From Bacteroidota bacterium (GTDB lineage Bacteria; Bacteroidota; Bacteroidia; Chitinophagales; Chitinophagaceae), in the NCBI GenBank assembly GCA_023428755.1, contig JAEYWX010000013.1:36568-100567 (forward strand): a DNA stretch of 64,000 nucleotides, read 5' to 3'. The notes under the pieces are model-generated. The model searched no databases, was not told where the DNA came from, and saw only the letters and a list, made by a program, of their open reading frames with translations. This document shows, piece by piece, positions 33,173-40,139 of the stretch; the stretch's first letter is position 1; each line of letters starts with the position of its first letter. Made by a program: the position numbers and the translations under genes.

Positions 33173-34717
33173 TTAAAACTCGATCCTTGCGAAACTAAAT
33201 GCGTTACGGTACAGGCATGGTACAATCATTTCCCTGGCACTCACCTGCTTGCCAAACCGAATTAAAAACTCATATCCTTTATCAAGGCTTTTTAACGGCG
33301 GCTCTTTCCTTACACGACCATTGGGTTCCAACGATTGTGCATTTAACATGGGCGAACGCCTGTTCCACTCATTGTACATAAATAATAATTCAGCACCACT
33401 GTTCATGATCTGGTAGCTGAGCATGTTATCGGTATTATCATCAAACTGCGACTTTGCGATCACATTATTCCATTGCATGTTGGCTTCTTTATCCAGCGAA
33501 ATCACCATTACATTATCCGTATAATACCTTGTTTGCTGCATGTTATTAAATCCATACGGTGAGCGCCAGCCACCAAAACCACCCCAGCCCCAGTTGTTGT
33601 AGGGACTCCAGCCCCAGTAGTTACCGGGGTAAAAAGAATTGCCCCACATCCATGGATTGTCCCAACGGTTGAAACCTCCGCCTCTTGAATTACCGTAGGT
33701 ATTTTCACCGGTAATTAATACACCGCCGTCTTTTTTAACGATGAGATGTTTTAAAAAATAATCATTGAATGCAAGTCTTGCTGAGTTATCACCTTTGGCC
33801 AATGCACGGAACTCATCATCAAATTCAATGGCCCGTTCAATATCAGCACCTGTAAGATCTTTATTGACAATAGCCGTAAACAATCCATCAATATTTCCCC
33901 TTCTGGTTTTTGAATAGAGCGATGTAAGAATATACCGGCCGTTGATGTTGTCTACTTTAATACGCAATTCATCCAGCAATACTTTATCCAATGTAAGATC
34001 ATATGACCTCACTGTATCAGAATAAGCAGGTAACACTACCAGCTTTGCTTTGTTTATATATTCACGTTGCGCCGGACGTGCTACATGACTAAACAGAAAA
34101 TTCCCTTCATTGTCCAGGTAAAAATCAGCAATCGCTTCTTTTGAATTTTCGAGATGGTAGTTAAAAGATGATTTGCGGATGGGCATCAGGTTATGGCTGA
34201 GCAACAGCGTTTGAATATTAAAATCATCACGCTGGCGATTCTTCATTTTAAATACCATCAGTTTTTGTTTATCATCGCTGATGATTGTACTGTAAATTTT
34301 GTTATCGCTAAAAATGCTTAGCTGTGTTGTATCAAGCTCCAGTGGTTCTCCAATTTTTTTCCCGGCACCATCAATCATCACTCCCATGCAGTACACAATA
34401 TTTTTCTTCTGATATTGATAAATGATCATTGAATGATCAGGATGCGTAAATACATCTACATTAATTGCCCGTTCCGGAATAAAATCAAGCTCCACTTTAT
34501 CTTTTTGTTTCATGGCAGCATCATACACCGAAACAAAATGCCGTGATCGGATGTTCTTATACACAAGGTAATTTTCGCCGTACCGTCCTAACACCTCAAA
34601 TTTGAGTGAACGAAGGTCGTCTCGGTCAGGTTCGGAGTAAAAAATACGTTGCGCAGTTGCAGGCAAAACAGCCAGTAACAACAGCATCGAAAAAACTATG
34701 GTTTTCATCATCTTCAT
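33173..34717 (-). CDS. Secreted protein of unknown function with Gly/Trp/Asn-rich insert
   Basis: This 514-residue protein has a signal peptide (MKTIVFSMLLLLAVLPATAQ) and long beta-rich segments with repeated strand-turn patterns that could form a propeller. Near residues 335-385 there is an insert almost entirely of G, W, N, Y, P and F (for example YPGNYWGWSPYNNWGWGGFG), followed by a return to ordinary sequence. I do not recognise the family. The insert looks like a flexible aromatic surface loop or low-complexity expansion. It is a single-gene unit ending in a terminator. Confidence 0.8.
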   Translation of the reverse strand: MKMMKTIVFSMLLLLAVLPATAQRIFYSEPDRDDLRSLKFEVLGRYGENYLVYKNIRSRHFVSVYDAAMKQKDKVELDFIPERAINVDVFTHPDHSMIIYQYQKKNIVYCMGVMIDGAGKKIGEPLELDTTQLSIFSDNKIYSTIISDDKQKLMVFKMKNRQRDDFNIQTLLLSHNLMPIRKSSFNYHLENSKEAIADFYLDNEGNFLFSHVARPAQREYINKAKLVVLPAYSDTVRSYDLTLDKVLLDELRIKVDNINGRYILTSLYSKTRRGNIDGLFTAIVNKDLTGADIERAIEFDDEFRALAKGDNSARLAFNDYFLKHLIVKKDGGVLITGENTYGNSRGGGFNRWDNPWMWGNSFYPGNYWGWSPYNNWGWGGFGGWRSPYGFNNMQQTRYYTDNVMVISLDKEANMQWNNVIAKSQFDDNTDNMLSYQIMNSGAELLFMYNEWNRRSPMLNAQSLEPNGRVRKEPPLKSLDKGYEFLIRFGKQVSAREMIVPCLYRNAFSFARIEF

Positions 34718-34826
34718 TTCTGTTCGTGATTGATATTTAAAATTACGTTGAAAGCAAACATTTCGTATACAAGATGCGGTTAAAAATTAAATTGCATATA
34801 TATTATCAAAAAAGCGAAAACAATTT

Positions 34827-35738
34827 ATGGCAACTATTTGTATAACGGGCGGCACAGGTTTAATTGGGAAGGCGCTTACTACTTATTTATCCGCCAAAGG
34901 TCATGCCATTATCATCTTGGGTCGTTCAGCCAAATCAAATTCTAACAATTCTGTTACATATAAACAATGGGACCCTGTAAACGGAACCATCGACCGTGAT
35001 GCCATTGCACAAAGCGACTTCATTTTCCATCTTGCCGGTGCAGGTGTTGCCGATAAACGCTGGACAGCCAAACGAAAAGAAGAGATCAGGAAAAGCCGGG
35101 TAGATGGCAGTGCTTTGCTGGTAAAATCATTGACTGAAATTCCAAACAAAGTGCAGGCGGTTATCAGTGCTTCGGCAATTGGTTGGTACGGACCTGATAA
35201 CGGCAAACCATTTACAGAAACGGATCCTCCTCACAACGATTTTCTTGGCAGCACCTGCGCAGATTGGGAAAACAGCATTGAACCGGTAACAGCTCTTGGA
35301 AAACGGTTGGTAAAACTCCGCACCGGAATTGTATTGAGCAATGAAGGTGGTGCGTTTGTTGAATTTAAAAAACCATTGAAGTTTGGATTAGCTTCCATTT
35401 TAGGCAGCGGCAAACAAATGGTTAGCTGGATTCATGTACTTGATCTTATTCGCCTGTATGAATATGCAATGGAAAATGAGCAGTTGAACGGCGTATTCAA
35501 TGCGGTTGCTCCCAATCCGGTTTCCAGCAAAGACCTTACCTTAACCATGGCAAAAAAAATGAGAGGCAAAGCTTTTATTACTGCACCTGTTCCCTCTTTT
35601 GTATTGAAAGTAGTGTTGGGTGAAATGAGTATTGAGGTATTAAAAAGCGCTACAGTGAGTGCAGCAAAAATTCAGAAAACAGGTTTCCAGTTCTCGTTTC
35701 CAACAATTGAAGCAGCCGTTAACGAATTAGTTGCTTAA
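34827..35738 (+). CDS. TIGR01777 family NAD-dependent epimerase/dehydratase (SDR39U1-like)
   Basis: The 303-residue protein has an N-terminal extended-SDR Rossmann motif ICITGGTGLIGKALTTYL, the family block FHLAGAGVADKRWTAKRKEE and the active-site strand SASAIGWYGPDNG. A C-terminal DUF1731 domain follows (NAVAPNPVSSKDLT ... KTGFQFSFPTIEAA). This set defines the TIGR01777/SDR39U1 proteins, whose substrate is unknown though a link to cell division or heme has been suggested in some bacteria. Its 3' end overlaps the convergent gene at 35735 by 4 bases. Confidence 0.92.
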   Translation: MATICITGGTGLIGKALTTYLSAKGHAIIILGRSAKSNSNNSVTYKQWDPVNGTIDRDAIAQSDFIFHLAGAGVADKRWTAKRKEEIRKSRVDGSALLVKSLTEIPNKVQAVISASAIGWYGPDNGKPFTETDPPHNDFLGSTCADWENSIEPVTALGKRLVKLRTGIVLSNEGGAFVEFKKPLKFGLASILGSGKQMVSWIHVLDLIRLYEYAMENEQLNGVFNAVAPNPVSSKDLTLTMAKKMRGKAFITAPVPSFVLKVVLGEMSIEVLKSATVSAAKIQKTGFQFSFPTIEAAVNELVA

Positions 35739-36265
35739 TTCTTTTTTTGTTGATCCACCGGTTTCATTACTGGTTGTTTAGGTGCCGGTATAACCAGGTT
35801 GGGACTTAATTCAGGCAGTTTGTCTTTGGTATCTTTTTTTAGAAACAAACTTGACTCAACAAAATACCAGGTTTTCCCATCATTGGAGAGTGCGATCAAT
35901 ATCGACTCCATTTCAATAGAGCCCATAATTGATTCCACCGTTGTTGTTTGCGGAATGGTACATTGCATTACTTTTTTATGCGTAAGTACAGCCGATGGAT
36001 TACCGATAATGATCTGCTTTACTTTAATACCAAACTGCTCACGGTATTTTTCAACTGAATCGATCCCCTGCTTTAACCGTTCGATGGATGAGGGTTCATT
36101 CATCAATGATGGATACATAAACTTACTGTAAGCCTCCAAATCCATGGCTGTAAGCGCCTTCGCCATTTTGAGCGCTTCCGTTTTAATGATAGTGTTTATA
36201 TTCTGCGCCGGAACAATTGCTGCACAAAGCAGAAATACTACGAGTATAGTTGAATATTTTTTCAT
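35735..36265 (-). CDS. Secreted protein of unknown function
   Basis: The 176-residue product has a signal peptide (KKYSTILVVFLLCAAIVPAQ), a helical first third (ETLKMAKALTAMDLEAYSKF-like), and a beta-rich remainder (VKQIIIGNPSAVLTHKKVMQ ... DGKTWYFVESSLFL). It ends in a Pro/Gln/Lys-rich tail. The pattern resembles NTF2-like or SnoaL-type secreted proteins of Bacteroidota but I cannot name a family. It starts 5 bases after the ABC permease stop, so it is the third gene of that operon. Confidence 0.78.
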   Translation of the reverse strand: MKKYSTILVVFLLCAAIVPAQNINTIIKTEALKMAKALTAMDLEAYSKFMYPSLMNEPSSIERLKQGIDSVEKYREQFGIKVKQIIIGNPSAVLTHKKVMQCTIPQTTTVESIMGSIEMESILIALSNDGKTWYFVESSLFLKKDTKDKLPELSPNLVIPAPKQPVMKPVDQQKKN

Positions 36266-36270
36266 TGTAA

Positions 36271-37089
36271 TTAAAGGTCACGCTTTTTATAAATCCAGAA
36301 AACCAATCCCCAAAAAACAAATAGGTATGCAATGGTAATGAATACCTGCTGATTGATAAGACTCAGGGCATGATCGTACACTTTGGGATCAAGACGACCG
36401 AGAAAAGCAGGAACAGGCGTTAACAGATCGGATGACTCAGTAGGCAAAAAACGACCGGTATCTGCATGTACATATCGGTTCAACAATTCAGATAAAATAT
36501 TTTCGACCGGTATTTTATAAAAGATAAACACACCCAATGCAATAAATGCCCTTTTGATTAAAAGCCCCAGCAAAAATGCAAACGACAACTGTGCAAAAGT
36601 TTGCAGACTGAATAAGCCAATATAGTGTACCAGTTGAAATTTGTTCTTAACATCGGTACCCGTAATACTAAACCCAATTGAAAGTGTAACCAGCACATAC
36701 AATGCGATAACGATGAATGAAATAATGACCACGTTCAGAAACTTGGCAATCAAAAACTCATTTCGGCTCCAGCCATCAATTACATTCTGGCGGTTTGTTT
36801 TATAGGTATATTCATTGGTGATGAGCATGATCACCAGAATGGCCGGTATTGTTACAAACATTGAAGAAGCAAACGCTGTGGTGCGGAATACTTCCGGAAA
36901 TTCAAATGGATTGCCGATGAGCATCTTCAGCATTTGAGCTGCCGTTTTTGAATTAGCCGTATTTTCTTTATAAATGCTATAAAACATGAAATTGATGCTG
37001 GGATACGATAACACCGTGATGCCCATGATCCACCAGAAGCCCGGATAGTTCTTTAGTTTCAACCACTCTGTTCGCAATAAGTGAAGCAT
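36271..37089 (-). CDS. ABC-2 type transporter permease
   Basis: This 272-residue membrane protein begins LHLLRTEWLKLKNYPGFWWI, typical of ABC-2 permeases of the gliding or bacitracin-export type. It has six hydrophobic helices, including MFVTIPAILVIMLITNEYTY and VVIISFIVIALYVLVTLSIG. It partners the ATPase encoded 20 bases upstream, and the operon continues into the small secreted protein gene 5 bases downstream. Substrate is unknown. GldF-like or lantibiotic-resistance permeases are possible relatives, but no diagnostic motif is visible. Confidence 0.88.
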   Translation of the reverse strand: MLHLLRTEWLKLKNYPGFWWIMGITVLSYPSINFMFYSIYKENTANSKTAAQMLKMLIGNPFEFPEVFRTTAFASSMFVTIPAILVIMLITNEYTYKTNRQNVIDGWSRNEFLIAKFLNVVIISFIVIALYVLVTLSIGFSITGTDVKNKFQLVHYIGLFSLQTFAQLSFAFLLGLLIKRAFIALGVFIFYKIPVENILSELLNRYVHADTGRFLPTESSDLLTPVPAFLGRLDPKVYDHALSLINQQVFITIAYLFVFWGLVFWIYKKRDL

Positions 37090-37109
37090 ATAAAATAGAA
37101 TTGATAAGG

Positions 37110-38003
37110 TTAATTGTTTGTAAGTTCAAAGAAGCGCTCTTCCAGGCGTTTTTTCTTGATGGAAAGATGCTGTAATGCAATTCCCTGGTTGAAACAATAA
37201 CGGTTTACTTCTTCTGCGCTGGCCGTACCTTTTGTGAAATGCAACTGCATGGTTTGTGCATTAAACGTAGTGGATGTTTTGCCGGGATAGTTGTGTACAA
37301 CCTGTTTCAGCTGTTCCATATCTGCCGCAGCGAGCTCCACAATATCTTCATCCACCAACACATCTTCTACAGAACCCGACGTAACCAGCGTACCAGTTTT
37401 TAAAATAGCTACATGCGTACAAACCTTCTCCACTTCATCGAGTAAGTGACTGGCCATGATGATGGTATGTCCTTTTTTGCTAAGCTCAATGATCAGTTCA
37501 CGGATTTCCATGATACCAACAGGGTCCAAGCCATTCGTCGGTTCATCTAATACCAATATTTGCGGATCACCCAATAAAGCTGCGGCTATCGCTAACCGTT
37601 GCTTCATACCCAAACTATAACTGCTGAATTTGCTGTTGCGTCGTTCGTACAATTTTACTTTTTGCAACACAGCATCAATACCCGCTGCATCACCACGACC
37701 GCTGATGCTGTTGGTGATCTTCAAGTTATTTACAGCTGATAAGTAATGATAAAAGTTAGGCGTTTCGAGTAAGGAACCAATATGCTTCCGCAAATCGGGA
37801 GAAGCCGGTTTGCCAAACCACGAGTAGTTACCGCTGTCAGCATTGAGCACATCAAGGATAATGCTGAGCATGGTTGTTTTGCCGCTTCCGTTTGGCCCCA
37901 GAATACCAAATACTGAACCTTGTGGAATATCAAACGATACTCCTTTCAGCGCCTGGATTTTCCCGTATGTTTTTTTGAGATCCTGAACCTGTAATACGCT
38001 CAT
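37110..38003 (-). CDS. ABC transporter ATP-binding protein
   Basis: The 297-residue ATPase has Walker A FGILGPNGSGKTTMLSIIL near residue 40, the signature FSSYSLGMKQRLAIA, Walker B ILVLDEPTNGLDPVG and the switch histidine in IMASHLLDEVEKV. The C-terminal 80 residues are a regulatory extension as in BcrA/GldA-type proteins. The permease gene is 20 bases downstream. Together they form an inner-membrane exporter of unknown substrate, paralogous in design to the pair at 16750-19013 but not closely related in sequence. Confidence 0.95.
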   Translation of the reverse strand: MSVLQVQDLKKTYGKIQALKGVSFDIPQGSVFGILGPNGSGKTTMLSIILDVLNADSGNYSWFGKPASPDLRKHIGSLLETPNFYHYLSAVNNLKITNSISGRGDAAGIDAVLQKVKLYERRNSKFSSYSLGMKQRLAIAAALLGDPQILVLDEPTNGLDPVGIMEIRELIIELSKKGHTIIMASHLLDEVEKVCTHVAILKTGTLVTSGSVEDVLVDEDIVELAAADMEQLKQVVHNYPGKTSTTFNAQTMQLHFTKGTASAEEVNRYCFNQGIALQHLSIKKKRLEERFFELTNN

Positions 38004-38050
38004 AGATTTGATTGTGATGATAAAATATATTTAAATGTAGTAGATTATTT

Positions 38051-38704
38051 TTATGGTTGATACTTTGGATGATAAATACTGGTAAAATCTCCAAGAACGG
38101 CAAAGCCAGCTGCGTTGAAATTCAGCTTGTGCAGTTTTAATAATTCAATATCATGTAACAATACTTTCCTGTGCCTGGGGTCGAGTGTGCCGCCTGTTAC
38201 TCCGGCAGGAGCATGTGGATCGTATTGAAAATGCGGATCGCAAATCGTTCCTCTCGGGTACATGATGCCCGGCGTTCCTTCGCCCCGGATATCCAGATCT
38301 TTCGGATGATACAAGCCAAGCATATGACCATACTCGTGTGCTGCTGTTGTAGAAGTTTGAAGCAGGTTGGCTACTTTAAACAAACCGGTGTTGCTACCAA
38401 CGCCATCCACAAACGATACATCCATTGGCGAATATTCTTCGATGCGGAAATAAAACAGTTTGGGATCGGTGTTGTACCAAACCTCTTCCGGCTTTAGTTG
38501 TGGATTGTACACTGCCTTAATATCGAAGATCAATTTATACCAATCGTGTTTGTATTGAATGGAAGCATTGGGTTCGTTCCAATGACAGGCAATATCATCG
38601 CCGATGTTTTTAGCGATTATTGCATCAGCTGCATCACCATACAACACAAAGTGCGAATGAATGATGAGTTGACGAGAAGGTTTTATAAGTTGAGCGAGTG
38701 CCAT
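38051..38704 (-). CDS. Matrixin-like zinc metalloprotease
   Basis: The 217-residue protein contains the full metzincin zinc site HEYGHMLGLYH (HExxHxxGxxH) near residue 122 and a following Met-turn GIMYPRGT, so it should be an active zinc peptidase of the M10/M12 type. Beta strands upstream (WYKLIFDIKAVYNP, FYFRIEEYSP) fit the half-barrel of the fold. No signal peptide is visible at the ATG at 38704, which is odd for a family that is normally secreted. A wrongly placed start, non-classical export or an intracellular role are all possible. It sits 47 bases upstream of the ABC ATPase gene on the same strand. Confidence 0.85.
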   Translation of the reverse strand: MALAQLIKPSRQLIIHSHFVLYGDAADAIIAKNIGDDIACHWNEPNASIQYKHDWYKLIFDIKAVYNPQLKPEEVWYNTDPKLFYFRIEEYSPMDVSFVDGVGSNTGLFKVANLLQTSTTAAHEYGHMLGLYHPKDLDIRGEGTPGIMYPRGTICDPHFQYDPHAPAGVTGGTLDPRHRKVLLHDIELLKLHKLNFNAAGFAVLGDFTSIYHPKYQP

Positions 38705-38725
38705 AGGTGTGTCGATAGGTATTCA

Positions 38726-39337
38726 TTATTTCCAGTAATCATACTGCATATACTTCGCTGTTTCATCTGCTACTTCTTTACCAAACAACTTACCAACCGT
38801 ATACAAACTCATATCAATCCCTGCAGAAATACCAGCGGAAGTAATAACGGTTCCGTTATCAACAAACCGCACATTTTCTTTTACATGAATTTGATCGGAA
38901 ATTTCTTTTAGTCCATCGATTGCTTTGAAATGAGTGGTCGCTTCTAGGCCCTCTAATAAACCAGCTTTACCTAAGATGAGTGATCCGGTACAAACGCTTA
39001 AGATCAACTTCGCATGCGACGCCTGTTCTTTTACCCAGTTGAGTAAAATCGGATTGTTCATTTCTCTTCTGCTGCCGAACGGCGTTCCATCTGCATGTCG
39101 TCCACCTCCACCAGGAATGAGCAGGATATCTGCCTTCGGTGCAGTGACCAATGTATACGTTGGTTTGATGGTTAAATGATTTCTTGCCTCAATGGTTTCA
39201 AACTGAGCAACAGTAAATACATCAAACGGTGCTTCAGGCAGTGTGCGCAAACCAGCCACACTAAAAACTTCAAACGGATCGGCAAAATCCAATACCTCTA
39301 CTTCGCTGAACAGAAAAATGGCGACTTTGTATTGCAT
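38726..39337 (-). CDS. DJ-1/PfpI family protein
   Basis: The 203-residue protein has the DJ-1/PfpI glutamine-amidotransferase-like fold. Key blocks are VAIFLFSEVEVLDFADPFEVF near the N-terminus and the nucleophile elbow LILSVCTGSLILGKAGLL (Cys near residue 116), followed by VDNGTVITSAGISAGIDMSL. This most resembles the isonitrile hydratase and AraC-GATase subgroup. Substrate is unknown. It lies 22 bases upstream of the protease gene on the same strand, so the two are likely co-transcribed. Confidence 0.88.
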   Translation of the reverse strand: MQYKVAIFLFSEVEVLDFADPFEVFSVAGLRTLPEAPFDVFTVAQFETIEARNHLTIKPTYTLVTAPKADILLIPGGGGRHADGTPFGSRREMNNPILLNWVKEQASHAKLILSVCTGSLILGKAGLLEGLEATTHFKAIDGLKEISDQIHVKENVRFVDNGTVITSAGISAGIDMSLYTVGKLFGKEVADETAKYMQYDYWK

Positions 39338-39377
39338 CTGCTAAAATTAGGAAAGTTGATGAAGAAAGGAGCACGCC

Positions 39378-39401
39378 CCGTCTGACGCCCACGTCTGACG
39401 G
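39378..39401. repeat. REP hairpin, left copy
   Basis: This 24-base imperfect palindrome has the arms CCGTCTGACG and CGTCTGACGG around CCCA, so the stem has a central T-T mismatch, a usual REP feature. The copy at 40111-40134 is its reverse complement with a single base difference in the loop. The two flank the transposase gene in opposite orientation. Confidence 0.8.
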
Positions 39402-39427
39402 ACCAGCCAAAAACGATGTATCAGAAG

Positions 39428-40027
39428 CTAATAATCATCTAACAAATGATTCGGCATTCTACCAACAACTAATTCCGGGAAACGCTTTTCATCATATTCA
39501 CAAAATCTACTTGCAATTTCCTTTGAACAAAAATCATTTTCCCGAAGCCCTGCATAAAACCTGTAAGCAGAAAATTCCCATTCAACCAGCTCCTTTACCA
39601 AACCATGCCGTAATGGATTTTGCAATATGTAATAAAAACAATTCAGCAAATAATCTTCTTCTTTTAAGCGTAAACGTTCATCACTTAAATCTTTCGATTT
39701 TGTTTTAGGACGGAATAGAGCACCGCTCCGCTTGTATTTATTGTTGAAATAGTGACTGTAACCACTAATTAATTTTCTGATTCCATTTGTTAGAGGATCG
39801 AAACTAAGATTACCAGACTTTATGAGTTCATTTTCATCAAATTTAGCTATCAGCATTATATGAAAATGATTGGGTAGCAAACACCAGCTTACAATATCGG
39901 CATGCGGAATAATATAGTCACGAATAAAACCGATAAACTTTTTATAATCTTCACGGGAGTGAAATACTTCCTGTCTATTATTGCCTTGATTGAATACATG
40001 ATAGATATGACCCGGCTCGAATTTCAT
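39428..40027 (-). CDS. REP-associated tyrosine transposase (RAYT, IS200/Y1-like)
   Basis: The 199-residue protein is a single-strand HUH transposase of the Y1 superfamily. It opens MKFEPGHIYHVFNQGNNR, with the metal-binding HUH motif in LLPNHFHIMLIA (His54, Phe, His56). The family block GYSHYFNNKYKRSGALFRPK and tyrosines in the C-terminal half (for example LLNCFYYILQNPLRHG) follow. RAYTs spread or maintain REP hairpins. Two matching REP hairpins stand at 39378 and 40111 in inverted orientation, directly supporting this call. The gene appears intact. It lies between the fatty-acid enzyme and DJ-1 genes, a place where it may have split an operon. Confidence 0.93.
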   Translation of the reverse strand: MKFEPGHIYHVFNQGNNRQEVFHSREDYKKFIGFIRDYIIPHADIVSWCLLPNHFHIMLIAKFDENELIKSGNLSFDPLTNGIRKLISGYSHYFNNKYKRSGALFRPKTKSKDLSDERLRLKEEDYLLNCFYYILQNPLRHGLVKELVEWEFSAYRFYAGLRENDFCSKEIASRFCEYDEKRFPELVVGRMPNHLLDDY

Positions 40028-40032
40028 AAGTA

Positions 40033-40064
40033 ATAAAAAAGGTCCGACAATATTGTCAGACCTT
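40033..40064 (-). terminator. Terminator-like hairpin just upstream of the RAYT start
   Basis: The minus strand carries a 13-bp hairpin (40064-40039; AAGGTCTGACAAT with ATTGTCGGACCTT, one T-G pair) followed by TTTTTT. It ends 12 bases before the RAYT ATG. It would stop read-through from the fatty-acid gene and so keep the transposase silent. Its GTCTGAC core resembles the REP sequence. Confidence 0.75.
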
Positions 40065-40110
40065 AAAAATAGTTTTCTGTTTTGAAATTTAAAACAGGCT
40101 TCGTTGCAAT

Positions 40111-40134
40111 CCGTCAGACGAGGGCGTCAGACGG
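40111..40134. repeat. REP hairpin, right copy
   Basis: This inverted copy of the 39378-39401 hairpin differs at one loop base. It begins 5 bases past the stop codon of the fatty-acid oxidation gene, so it lies in that transcript's 3' end. Confidence 0.8.
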
Positions 40135-40139
40135 GACGG

